A DNA stretch of 12,564 nt, taken from assembly GCA_023135015.1 (NCBI GenBank), contig JAGLTZ010000178.1, positions 1 through 12,564 on the forward strand. The letters are read 5' to 3'. The notes below the pieces were generated by a model. That model was not told the DNA's origin. It searched no databases and saw only the letters and a list, made by a program, of their open reading frames with translations. A program made the position numbers and the translations under genes. Below are positions 1-9,065 of this stretch, piece after piece. Source of the stretch: Candidatus Latescibacterota bacterium (GTDB lineage Bacteria; Blakebacterota; Blakebacteria; Blakebacterales; Blakebacteraceae). Within the stretch, counting starts at the first letter, position 1. Each line of letters begins with the position of its first letter.

Positions 1-9
1 AGGTCTATC

Positions 10-15
10 AGGAGG
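10..15 (+). promoter_or_regulatory. Ribosome-binding site of the first envelope gene
   Basis: AGGAGG lies 8 nt before the ATG at 24, a near-consensus Shine-Dalgarno at good spacing. It fixes the start of the first gene. The promoter must lie upstream, outside the window. Confidence 0.8.
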
Positions 16-23
16 ACAGACCT

Positions 24-1115
24 ATGAAACCGAACATTAAACATAAGGACTGGAGAACCCGGTTCGGTGGGATTGCACTTGCCCTTACTGCCACCGCAAT
101 TGCGGTGGGAACCCCTATCCGCAATGTGCAGGCGCAACCCACCGACCCGGGCCAGATTAGTGAGATCCTGGAGCAGGCACGCAGACTCCATGATGAACTG
201 CTGCCTGTCGCGCAGCGCCTTGGGGATGCGGCGCTGATGACCCGCCTCAGATCACTGCACACCCAATGGCTCGAAGCGCGGGGTCATATGCAGGGACGGC
301 GTTACCGCCAGGCCGGACTTCTTGCCCGGCGCAACCTGGAGCAGCTCCGCCAGCTTGCCGCCACGATGCGAAAAATTGCCCAGCGGCTCCCTTATTACAG
401 CCGGCTTGCCGAGCGGAACAGGGAACTGCTACAGGTCCTGAGACGGAGTGTGGGACCAGGAGCACCTCCCGAGATACTGCGCCAACTCACCCTGGCTTCT
501 GACGCTGTCGAACGGGCACAGCAGGCCTACGCCAGACGCAACATGATGCAGGCATTCCGGCTTATGGAACAGTCGGAAACACTGCTCAGACAGGTACTGC
601 GGTTTGTCGGGCGTTCAGGGCTCACGGCCGAGTCTGTCCAGAGGGAACTTGAAGAGACCGGCCGGCGGATCGAACGGCTTGTGGCAATGCCCGATCTAAC
701 ACCCCAGGCCAGCGAGGCGCTTGAGCGAGCCCGTACGATGCAGTCGGAGGCCGAAAGTCTTTTTGCAGCCGGTGAGCTGCGAGCCGCTCTTAGCCACACC
801 CTCACAGCCCGCACCGCACTCCGCCTGGCATTGCGACTTTCCACCGGCGCACTGACACCCGAGGATGTGTCCGCAGCGATCGGGCACGCCCAAGAGCTGC
901 AGGAGATGAACGCCCAGCTTGCCAGCAGCAAGATAGATGCGGTCCGTACAATGTGGCAGCAGGCACAGCGCCAACTGGACCAGGCGCGCACTCACCTCGA
1001 GGAAGGCAGGCTTCGCCCGGCGCTGGAGACAGCCCAGAACGCCGCAAAGTTGATTCTAACAGCCATTCGGAGGGCGGGAGTAACGCCACCCCCCACTCCA
1101 CCCAACAGTACATGA
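24..1115 (+). CDS. Secreted helical-repeat protein, function unknown
   Basis: A 363-residue protein I cannot assign to a named family. The N-terminus is a signal peptide: basic residues to about 13, a hydrophobic stretch at 15-29 and a likely cleavage site V-Q-A|Q after residue 37. The mature part is almost entirely amphipathic helix rich in Ala, Arg, Gln, Leu and Glu, with no membrane segment after the signal. It contains four copies of a unit of about 79 residues: paired alanines exactly 12 apart occur at 85/97, 165/177, 243/255 and 321/333, usually with a Gly just before the second Ala. The C-terminus is a short Pro/Thr tail. The start is set by the AGGAGG at 10-15. The stop is 7 nt before the next gene, a putative beta-barrel, so an operon is likely. 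I infer a periplasmic scaffold or adaptor role; no catalytic motif is visible. Confidence 0.85.
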   Translation: MKPNIKHKDWRTRFGGIALALTATAIAVGTPIRNVQAQPTDPGQISEILEQARRLHDELLPVAQRLGDAALMTRLRSLHTQWLEARGHMQGRRYRQAGLLARRNLEQLRQLAATMRKIAQRLPYYSRLAERNRELLQVLRRSVGPGAPPEILRQLTLASDAVERAQQAYARRNMMQAFRLMEQSETLLRQVLRFVGRSGLTAESVQRELEETGRRIERLVAMPDLTPQASEALERARTMQSEAESLFAAGELRAALSHTLTARTALRLALRLSTGALTPEDVSAAIGHAQELQEMNAQLASSKIDAVRTMWQQAQRQLDQARTHLEEGRLRPALETAQNAAKLILTAIRRAGVTPPPTPPNST

Positions 1116-1122
1116 GCCCGAA

Positions 1123-2448
1123 ATGGTGACAGGCGGCATTGCCACAATGGCACTCTATACAACCGGCATATTCACCCTGATACTGCCGGCGAAACCACAG
1201 GACCCGCCGGCGGCGACCGATACCGCCTTCCCCGTGGAGCACCGTGCCCTCCGGATCGAAGTGGGAACAGGCTACGATTTCTTTACGCATAACTACACTG
1301 TCCTCAGCGTTGACACCGCAAGCACCCTGAGCGAGGGAAACGCTCACCTGAACCTGATCTATTCACCTTTCACCGGGACCGACCGCACCGTCGAGATCGG
1401 CGAGCGGTTCTTCGTGGGCCGGCAGTACACCTACAACAACCTTTCTGCATACTGGAGAGAAGGGGGATGGCAGGGGCTGAACGGCTCCGCCCAGGTACGG
1501 TGGGAGTCAAAGCGTTTCTCAACCGACGGGCTGCTTTTTTCCAATGACCACGATGCCCTCCAAGGCTCGGTAAGGGGCGCCTATCACTGGCCGGGCCAGT
1601 GGAGTGTACGGGGCAGGTTGAGGGGCGAAGTCTTCGATTACGAGCGCCACAGCTCCTTCTTCTACGACACCCGCACGTGGGATGGGGCCGTGGCCGTGCG
1701 CGGGGGGGACTGGATAGGACCGTACTGGGAGTTGGAGACAGGCGCCGGTACGCAGGCAGTTCCCGATTCGACGGTGCTGGACCGCTCTGACAGGGATCTG
1801 CGTTTGACACTTGGATGGAGCTTCACCAACGGCGGGGAGCTCCAGACCGTCCTGTACGGGGCCAGCAGGCACTACGGAGAGGACGGTCCGCGCCCTGACC
1901 GCTCACTCTACGGCCTGGAAGTAACCGCCAGGTTGGCCCCTCTGCAACTCTGGGGAACATGGCTGGAGGCCAGGCTGGAACGCCACAGGTACGCAGAGCA
2001 GACCCTGGTCTACAACGACGGCACCGACGGGCGCCTGCTGGCCGGCCCCGCCTGGCGACCCAGCGATGAATGGGAGGTGCGGATAGGCGCCGGCTACCAG
2101 TGGCACGGGTCGGAAACATTCACCGACACCACATACGTCGACCTCTTCGGCGTCACACAGCTTGTGGATTCCTACACCCAGCCGTTTCTGTTCGCCGAGA
2201 CCAACATCTTCACCAGTGCCGGCCTGTGGGCCTTCGTCTCAGTAGAGGTGGGCCAGCGCCGGTACAAGGAACAGACTGACTGGGACAGCGATTTTCTGTA
2301 CGTGGATCTGGGCGCGACAGCAGAGATCCCTCTGGGAAAAGGGGTGGCGCTCCAGGCCATGGTCAACGTTATGCCCGAGCGACATCGGGAACCGGAAGAC
2401 AACAGCGTAACAAACTACACCTCAATCGACCTTCTCTGGAGATTTTGA
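1123..2448 (+). CDS. Putative outer-membrane beta-barrel protein
   Basis: A 441-residue protein with alternating polar/hydrophobic strands, many Tyr and Trp girdle residues, frequent Gly, no long helical stretches, and a C-terminal Trp-Arg-Phe. A terminal Phe after an amphipathic strand is the usual outer-membrane insertion signal. A hydrophobic segment near the N-terminus (about residues 5-22) may be a signal peptide, but it lacks the usual basic n-region. The start is uncertain: ATG 1123 is 7 nt after the preceding stop with no clear Shine-Dalgarno, and ATG 1147 (residue 9) is an alternative. Translation may depend on coupling to the upstream gene. It lies between a secreted helical-repeat gene and a lipoprotein gene on the same strand. 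I do not recognise the family; a porin-like or structural barrel is inferred from composition only. Confidence 0.75.
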   Translation: MVTGGIATMALYTTGIFTLILPAKPQDPPAATDTAFPVEHRALRIEVGTGYDFFTHNYTVLSVDTASTLSEGNAHLNLIYSPFTGTDRTVEIGERFFVGRQYTYNNLSAYWREGGWQGLNGSAQVRWESKRFSTDGLLFSNDHDALQGSVRGAYHWPGQWSVRGRLRGEVFDYERHSSFFYDTRTWDGAVAVRGGDWIGPYWELETGAGTQAVPDSTVLDRSDRDLRLTLGWSFTNGGELQTVLYGASRHYGEDGPRPDRSLYGLEVTARLAPLQLWGTWLEARLERHRYAEQTLVYNDGTDGRLLAGPAWRPSDEWEVRIGAGYQWHGSETFTDTTYVDLFGVTQLVDSYTQPFLFAETNIFTSAGLWAFVSVEVGQRRYKEQTDWDSDFLYVDLGATAEIPLGKGVALQAMVNVMPERHREPEDNSVTNYTSIDLLWRF

Positions 2449-2484
2449 TCAGAGCTCGAACAGGTCCCGATGAGGTCCAATGAT

Positions 2485-2492
2485 AGGAAGAG
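2485..2492 (+). promoter_or_regulatory. Ribosome-binding site deciding the lipoprotein start
   Basis: AGGAAGAG ends 5 nt before the ATG at 2498. It lies inside the longer reading frame that opens at 2480, which has no Shine-Dalgarno of its own. This places the true start at 2498, giving a normal lipoprotein signal peptide. Confidence 0.7.
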
Positions 2493-2497
2493 AAAAT

Positions 2498-3406
2498 ATG
2501 AAAAACCCGATCATCCGATGGCTTGCCCCGGCTGCACTGGCGCTGCTGCTGGTAGCCTCGGGATGTGAGATGAATCCGACAAGCGCGGACGACAACGAGG
2601 ACCAGGCCGCGATACTGAGCCTGATTGGTGAGGAGGCCGACTTCTTTGACTCTGACCTGTTCAGCGCTCAGGGCGCCGAGGACCCGACGACACCGGCGAA
2701 GGTGCTCGCAGACATAGTGCCGTGGCGGTACGGCCGGCAGATACTCGGAGTCGATAAGGACATCTCCGTCACCATAGACAATACAACTGAGCCCGCGACG
2801 GCACAGGTCTCCTGGACCGTCATAAGGACAGGCGTTTTCCACATCATCGATTCGAGTGCGACCGCCTACTCGAAGGACTTCACAGACACTATGATGAAGT
2901 TCGCCACATTCGAGCGCAGAGGTCCTGTTGACTCCTTCCGTCGCGGATGGCGTCTGGTTTCCATCTCGGGTACCGAGATCGTCTCCGATGGGGCGACAGT
3001 CGGGATAGAGTCGGTGAACCTGAGTTCCACCGGCGGCGTCGACACAACATTCTCCGACGTGAGCACCCTGGTAATGAAAGAGAACATCCAGGCGTTTGCT
3101 TCGAGTGATACGGTCACCATCACTGTCACGACCAACAGCACAGACGACATCGTCCTGCTCCATTACCCGTCCTGGATGACGGGTCACCAGCAGCGAAACC
3201 ACGTCCGGCGCCAGCTTATCAACAACGGCGACGGCACCTACACCGGCACGTGGGTGGTCCGCGGGCAGGTGTGGCGGAACGGCCATCGGAGGAACCCCCC
3301 AAGGCACATCACCGTCGACGTGTTGAGCCATGGAACTATCTATACCGACAACGAGCCGTACGACTCGATCGCCTGGGGCTTCGTATACCTTGTAGCCGGC
3401 CAGTAA
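2498..3406 (+). CDS. Putative outer-membrane lipoprotein, function unknown
   Basis: A protein of 302 residues from the ATG at 2498. The N-terminus has a Lys at 2, an Arg at 7, a hydrophobic core at about 9-20 and a lipobox A-S-G-C with the lipidated Cys at residue 23. The residue after Cys is Glu, not Asp, so under the usual +2 rule the protein would go to the outer membrane. The next 25 residues are acidic and probably form a flexible linker. The rest is Thr/Ser/Val-rich and looks mostly beta, with an N-G-D-G-T-Y-T stretch near the C-terminus of the kind seen in Ig-like or secreted beta domains. No catalytic motif is evident. It is the last gene before the terminator at 3444-3481 and follows the barrel gene by 49 nt, so it is likely co-expressed with the two genes upstream. 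I do not recognise the family. Confidence 0.82.
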   Translation: MKNPIIRWLAPAALALLLVASGCEMNPTSADDNEDQAAILSLIGEEADFFDSDLFSAQGAEDPTTPAKVLADIVPWRYGRQILGVDKDISVTIDNTTEPATAQVSWTVIRTGVFHIIDSSATAYSKDFTDTMMKFATFERRGPVDSFRRGWRLVSISGTEIVSDGATVGIESVNLSSTGGVDTTFSDVSTLVMKENIQAFASSDTVTITVTTNSTDDIVLLHYPSWMTGHQQRNHVRRQLINNGDGTYTGTWVVRGQVWRNGHRRNPPRHITVDVLSHGTIYTDNEPYDSIAWGFVYLVAGQ

Positions 3407-3443
3407 CCAGATAGCCGACCAGCAGCTTCGCGGCGATAAAGGG

Positions 3444-3481
3444 CGGGCGTCGGGCCGACCGGGCCGGGCGCCCGTTTTTTT
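3444..3481 (+). terminator. Rho-independent terminator of the three-gene envelope cluster
   Basis: A 13-bp GC-rich stem pairs 3444-3456 with 3462-3474, with one G-U wobble and one mismatch. The 5-nt loop is 3457-3461 and a run of seven T follows at 3475-3481. It begins 38 nt after the lipoprotein stop. This is a classic intrinsic terminator and separates the envelope cluster from the UPF0182 gene. Confidence 0.9.
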
Positions 3482-3581
3482 CTAACCGTTGTTCATTGAC
3501 CCGATGTTATTCAACTCCTAGCTTCCTTTTGTAAACAACCCTTTTCACCTGTTTCCGCACTGGTAACCGCGCCTGCACCAA

Positions 3582-3623
3582 TCCGGAGTTGCGTGCCGGC
3601 TTTCACCGGACACGCGATCCGGA
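3582..3623 (+). promoter_or_regulatory. Leader hairpin upstream of the UPF0182 gene
   Basis: An imperfect stem of 15 base pairs. The upper part pairs 3591-3599 with 3606-3615, with A3610 bulged and a 6-nt loop at 3600-3605. The lower part pairs TCCGGA 3582-3587 with TCCGGA 3618-3623 across a small internal loop (3588-3590 and 3616-3617). The 3' arm contains the GGA of the GGAG at 3621-3624, the ribosome-binding site of the eight-codon ORF at 3630-3656. Folded, it would hide that site. Pairing is read directly from the sequence; a regulatory role is inferred. Confidence 0.45.
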
Positions 3624-3629
3624 GAACTG

Positions 3630-3656
3630 ATGCCGGATAGGAAATACCTGGTCTGA
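3630..3656 (+). CDS. Eight-codon upstream ORF (possible leader peptide)
   Basis: ATG at 3630 opens a reading frame of eight sense codons (M-P-D-R-K-Y-L-V) ending in TGA at 3654-3656, four bases before the ATG of the UPF0182 gene. It has a GGAG at 3621-3624 with 5-nt spacing, whereas the main gene has no convincing ribosome-binding site. Reinitiation or coupling from this mini-ORF could drive translation of the membrane protein. It is too short for coding statistics and may be chance. Confidence 0.35.
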   Translation: MPDRKYLV

Positions 3657-3660
3657 CGAT

Positions 3661-6390
3661 ATGAAACGACAAAAACTGATTCTGATAGTGCTGGCCGTCT
3701 TCTTCCTGATAGCCATCCTGGGGGAGACGGTGATCAGCTTCCTCACGGACTGGTGGTGGTTCGGGGCGGTGGGCTTTGAGAGCATTTTCCTCAAGATCCT
3801 GGGCAGCCGCGTACTCCTCTTCCTCATCTTCGCCGTATTCTTCCTCATCTTTTTCTTTCTGAATCTGCATGCGGCCACCCGACGAGGAGGTGGAAGATGG
3901 AAGGAATTCTACTCCGACCTGCCCATTCCGGGTCAGGTCCTGGAACGCTACCGGAGGATCATACTGATAGGGATCAGTCTGCTGATAGCCATGGCCCTCG
4001 GGGCATGGGCTTCTGACCAGTGGATGACCGTTCTTCAGGCCATCCACGCACAACCCTTCGGCACTCCCGACCCGATCTTTGGCAAGGACCTAGGTTTCTA
4101 CGTCTTCACGCTGCCCCTCATGACTTTCCTGAAGCAGTGGGCCCTTTGGATGCTGGCCGTCACTTCGGGTGCCGTATTGCTTCTATACTGGGAGAGCAAG
4201 GCGCTGGGGTGGGCATACGATAAACTCTACATAAGCCCGCGAGTGCGCCTGCACCTGATTTTTCTGGCTTCGCTCCTCTTTCTGCTTCTCGCCTGGCACT
4301 TCCAGCTCGAGATATACAACCTGCTCTACTCTGAGCGCGGGGTAGTCTTCGGCGCCTCCTATACAGACCACCACGCCGACCTCCTCGCCTTCAGGATAAT
4401 GATCTTTATATCGGTGCTGCTGTTCGGTGCGATGGTATTCGGGCTGTGGAAGAAGGATGTCAGAATCCCGCTCTACGCGGCGGGAAGCTACCTGGCACTT
4501 CTCATCCTCGTCACCGCTCTTTATCCTGCAGCCATCCAGCAGTTCATCGTCGAGCCGAACGAAGTCACCAAAGAGCGTCCCTATATCGAGTACGCAATAA
4601 AGTACACAAGACTGGGATACGGACTCGACCGCGTTACCGAGCAGGATTTTCCGGCTACTCTGGGGTTGAACGCAGATGCACTCGATCGCTACAGCGGCAC
4701 TTTCCAGAACATCAGGTTGTGGGACTGGCGGCCTCTGCGACAGACCTACAGCCAGCTCCAGGAGATAAGGCTCTATTACAGGTTCCAGAACCCCGACGTC
4801 GACCGCTATATGGTCAATGGCGAATACCGGCAGGTGCTGCTGGCGCCAAGGGAGCTCGATTCCAACAGGCTCCCTTCACAGGCGCAGACGTGGGTGAACC
4901 GCCACCTGAAGTACACGCACGGCTACGGTGTGGCCATGAGCCCGGTGAATGAGGTAACAGAGGAGGGGATGCCGGTCTTCTTCCTTAAAGATATTCCACC
5001 GCGCAGTGACTGGGGGATTGAGGTTACACGACCCGAAATCTATTACGGCGAACTGACTTCCAATTACGTCCTTGTCAAAACCACCGAAGAGGAATTCGAC
5101 TACGTATCCGGTGACACCAATGCCTACACAACCTACGAGGGAACAGGCGGGGTACCCATCGGCGGCATCCTGCGCCGGATGGCATACTCACTTAAGTACG
5201 GCCATCTGAAGATGCTCATCAGTGAGTATCCTACACGCCAGACCCGACTGATGGAGAACCGTCTGGTCCGCCAGAGGGTGCAGAAGATAGCGCCTTTCCT
5301 CCAATACGATCGAGACCCCTACCTGGTCGTGGCCGATGGCCGGCTCTTCTGGATACTGGACGCCTATACGGTAACCCGGCGGCTGCCTTACTCCGATCCA
5401 TCCATCGGCGGGATAAACTACATCCGCAACAGCGTCAAGGTGGTCATCGATGCCTACCACGGGACGGTGACGTACTACCTGGCCGAACCCGATCCGATCA
5501 CAAATGCACTCGGTGAGATCTTCCCCCTTCTCTTCCGCCCGATGGATGAAATGCCTGCTTCCGTACGGGCGCACATCCGCTATCCCATGGACCTCTTCGA
5601 GCTGCAAGTGGAGAAGTGGTGCGCTTTCCACATGGAGGACCCGGAGGTCTTCTACAATCAGGAGGACCTCTGGATACGTCCTGCCGAGATATACGAGGGG
5701 GACAGGATCCAGATGGAGTCCTACTACGTCGTCCTCACCATGGCCGAGGCCCAGAAGCCGGAATTCATCCTGATGCTCCCGTTTACCCCGTTCGGCAAGG
5801 ACAACATGGTGGCGTGGCTGGCGGCACGCTGCGATCCGGAACACTACGGGGAGCTGTTTCTATTCAAGTTCTCTAAGCAGGAGCTGATCTACGGTCCGAT
5901 GCAGATAGAAGCCAGGATAGACCAGGATCCGGTGATCAGCGAGCAACTCACGTTGTGGAGCCAGCAGGGCAGCCAGGTCCTCAGGGGCAACCTGCTTGTC
6001 ATCCCGGTGGGAGAGAGCCTTATATACGTCGAGCCGCTCTACCTGCGGGCCGAGCGGAGCGAACTGCCAGAACTGAAGCGGGTCATCCTCTCATACGGGC
6101 CACAAGTGATCATGGCGGAGAACCTCCAGAGCGGTCTTCAGGCACTGCTCGGGGCGGAAATTACTGCCGAAGCGCCGGCGGCAATCCCGGTAACCGTCAC
6201 TCGCCCCGGCGGGGAAGAAGAGGTGGTGCTCGTGCCGGCGGAGATGGCCTCCCGGGCTCTTGCGACTTACAGGGAGGCGCAGGAGCACCTGCGGGGAGGA
6301 CGCTGGGCTGAATATGGCGCGGCGATGGAAAGGCTTAAGAGCCTGCTGGAGCAGATAGAAAGCAAACTGCGGGGGGGCGGCGGATTGTAG
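3661..6390 (+). CDS. UPF0182 family integral membrane protein
   Basis: A 909-residue protein matching the UPF0182 (COG1615) architecture: an N-terminal block of about seven membrane helices, then a large soluble domain presumed extracytoplasmic. Predicted helices are near residues 6-28, 48-70, 98-118, 148-176, 197-214, 242-262 and 269-291, with an aromatic D-W-W-W-F-G turn at 30-35 between the first two. The soluble part from about 300 carries family-type stretches such as R-Y-P-x-D-L-F near 642, L-P-F-T-P near 705 and N-M-V-A-W-L soon after. The C-terminal 45 residues form a charged helix ending in a Gly-rich tail, and length is normal for the family. Its function is unknown. ATG 3661 directly precedes the first helix; it lacks a clear Shine-Dalgarno and may rely on the mini-ORF at 3630-3656. 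The gene converges on the guanylyltransferase gene with only 15 nt between the stops. Confidence 0.9.
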   Translation: MKRQKLILIVLAVFFLIAILGETVISFLTDWWWFGAVGFESIFLKILGSRVLLFLIFAVFFLIFFFLNLHAATRRGGGRWKEFYSDLPIPGQVLERYRRIILIGISLLIAMALGAWASDQWMTVLQAIHAQPFGTPDPIFGKDLGFYVFTLPLMTFLKQWALWMLAVTSGAVLLLYWESKALGWAYDKLYISPRVRLHLIFLASLLFLLLAWHFQLEIYNLLYSERGVVFGASYTDHHADLLAFRIMIFISVLLFGAMVFGLWKKDVRIPLYAAGSYLALLILVTALYPAAIQQFIVEPNEVTKERPYIEYAIKYTRLGYGLDRVTEQDFPATLGLNADALDRYSGTFQNIRLWDWRPLRQTYSQLQEIRLYYRFQNPDVDRYMVNGEYRQVLLAPRELDSNRLPSQAQTWVNRHLKYTHGYGVAMSPVNEVTEEGMPVFFLKDIPPRSDWGIEVTRPEIYYGELTSNYVLVKTTEEEFDYVSGDTNAYTTYEGTGGVPIGGILRRMAYSLKYGHLKMLISEYPTRQTRLMENRLVRQRVQKIAPFLQYDRDPYLVVADGRLFWILDAYTVTRRLPYSDPSIGGINYIRNSVKVVIDAYHGTVTYYLAEPDPITNALGEIFPLLFRPMDEMPASVRAHIRYPMDLFELQVEKWCAFHMEDPEVFYNQEDLWIRPAEIYEGDRIQMESYYVVLTMAEAQKPEFILMLPFTPFGKDNMVAWLAARCDPEHYGELFLFKFSKQELIYGPMQIEARIDQDPVISEQLTLWSQQGSQVLRGNLLVIPVGESLIYVEPLYLRAERSELPELKRVILSYGPQVIMAENLQSGLQALLGAEITAEAPAAIPVTVTRPGGEEEVVLVPAEMASRALATYREAQEHLRGGRWAEYGAAMERLKSLLEQIESKLRGGGGL

Positions 6391-6403
6391 GGTCCGGCCC
6401 CCC
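6372..6403. terminator. Weak G/C hairpin between convergent stops
   Basis: GGGGGGC at 6372-6378 can pair with GCCCCCC at 6397-6403 around an 18-nt loop that includes the UPF0182 stop codon. There is no T-run on either strand, so a terminator role is doubtful. It is listed because nothing else separates the two convergent genes. Confidence 0.2.
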
Positions 6404-6405
6404 TC

Positions 6406-7527
6406 CTACACATGCGGGCTCCCCTTCTCCTTCAGCAGCTTCACGGCCTCGCGCACATCCTGCACCCTGTTGGTACGGCTGACCAGAACCCCGTCGTCGG
6501 TGACCACAACGGTAAGTCCCTCCACCCCGACCAGGGCCACCGAGATTGCTTCGCCCCCCGCATCATTTACCACGATGCAGTCACGGGTATCCACCCTGAT
6601 CGAGTCGCCCAACGCGACATTCCCTTCAGCGTCCATCTCACCCGCCCTGCGGAGTGAGTCCCAGGCTCCCATGTCGTCCCAGTAAAATGCTGCCGGGATC
6701 ATCCATACCTTCCTCGCCCGCTCCATCAACACGTAGTCGATGGAAATATCTTCCAGCCGCTCGAACAGGCTCTTCGCCTCTTCTTCCTTCTCCTCCCGCA
6801 GAGCCAGAGCCAACGGCTCCACCACATTGAAGTGATCGGGGGCGGCAGTCCTCAGTTCATCGAGGAAATCGTTCATCCGCCAGAAGAACATGCCTGAGTT
6901 CCAGAAGTGGCGGCCTGAGGTGGCATATCGTGACGCCGTGCCGGCGTCGGGTTTCTCCTTGAATGCAGCAACGCGCAGTGCCGTGGGGGTCGTCTCATCC
7001 TCCACATTCCTCGCATCCTCCTCCGCCAGCTCAATGTAGCCGTAACCGGTTTCGGGACGTGCGGGGGGTATGCCGATGACGGCAAGGCCCCCTCTCTCGG
7101 CCACCACATCCATTGCTATTGAGACGTCGGCACGGAACGCTTCGGCGTCTTCGATCAGGTGATCGGCCGGAAGGATCGCCAGTATCGCCTCGCGGGCAAC
7201 ACCTCCACGCCGGGCCAGCAGATAGGATGAGGCAAAAACCAGGGCGCCGGCGGTATTCCTCCTGGCCGGCTCGGCGATCACATTATCAGCGGGCACCGCC
7301 AGCCCTGCCGCCCGGATAGGTTCCTGCAGCATCCGTCCGGTCACGATATAGATCGACTCGGGAGGAATCAGGGGCTTTATGCGCTTAACAGTGTCCTCCA
7401 GCAGCGTTGCACCCCCTGGCCCGAATGGAAGAAGCTGCTTCGGCCTGAGCAGACGGGAGAGGGGCCAGAACCGCTCTCCGATGCCGCCGGCGATGATTAT
7501 CGCAATCCGGTCCCAGTCTTCCTTCAT
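6406..7527 (-). CDS. manC: Mannose-1-phosphate guanylyltransferase
   Basis: Predicted to make GDP-mannose from mannose 1-phosphate and GTP in the cytoplasm, feeding polysaccharide, O-antigen or glycolipid synthesis. The 373 residues begin with the nucleotidyltransferase signature G-G-x-G-E-R-F-W-P-L-S-R at 14-25, followed by P-K-Q at 29-31. Further family marks are L-P-A-D-H at 119-123, F-K-E-K-P at 189-193, W-N-S-G-M-F at 209-214, S-I-D-Y-V-L-M-E at 262-269 and W-D-D-M-G-A-W at 283-289. It is a stand-alone enzyme without the C-terminal phosphomannose isomerase domain of the bifunctional type. The start is supported by GAGGAA at 7534-7539, 6 nt upstream. It lies 61 nt downstream of the tyrosine phenol-lyase-like gene on the same strand, and I see no strong promoter or terminator between them. 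No other sugar-nucleotide genes are in the window. Confidence 0.92.
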   Translation of the reverse strand: MKEDWDRIAIIIAGGIGERFWPLSRLLRPKQLLPFGPGGATLLEDTVKRIKPLIPPESIYIVTGRMLQEPIRAAGLAVPADNVIAEPARRNTAGALVFASSYLLARRGGVAREAILAILPADHLIEDAEAFRADVSIAMDVVAERGGLAVIGIPPARPETGYGYIELAEEDARNVEDETTPTALRVAAFKEKPDAGTASRYATSGRHFWNSGMFFWRMNDFLDELRTAAPDHFNVVEPLALALREEKEEEAKSLFERLEDISIDYVLMERARKVWMIPAAFYWDDMGAWDSLRRAGEMDAEGNVALGDSIRVDTRDCIVVNDAGGEAISVALVGVEGLTVVVTDDGVLVSRTNRVQDVREAVKLLKEKGSPHV

Positions 7528-7588
7528 ATCACATTCCTCGCTCTGATGACAGACTGCACGGAAACCCTTGTATCAATGGTTCTGACTC

Positions 7589-9036
<1,448 letters not shown>

Positions 9037-9065
9037 GCACGGGAAAGCTAAGGAGGCGCGAGGGG

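Noticed and set aside
2369..3331. A 320-codon open frame on the - strand across the lipoprotein gene
   Set aside because: It is antisense to a gene with a lipobox, ribosome-binding site and terminator, has no ribosome-binding site of its own, and its translation is rich in Cys, His and Arg in the manner of shadow frames.
3496..3510. TTGACC and TGTTAT as a promoter for the UPF0182 gene
   Set aside because: The two boxes are only a few bases apart; no -10-like sequence stands at proper spacing from either, so the real promoter remains unidentified.
3511..4053. A 180-codon - strand open frame over the start of the UPF0182 gene
   Set aside because: Its Glu/Tyr-rich stretch is the complement of the Phe/Leu codons of a membrane helix in the real gene; there is no independent support.
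5188..5844. A 218-codon - strand open frame within the UPF0182 gene
   Set aside because: It lies wholly opposite conserved family motifs of the + strand gene and shows no start signal.
7528..7588. TTGATA on the - strand as a promoter for the guanylyltransferase gene
   Set aside because: The hexamer 17 nt downstream is TCTGTC, a poor -10; co-transcription with the upstream lyase gene is as likely.
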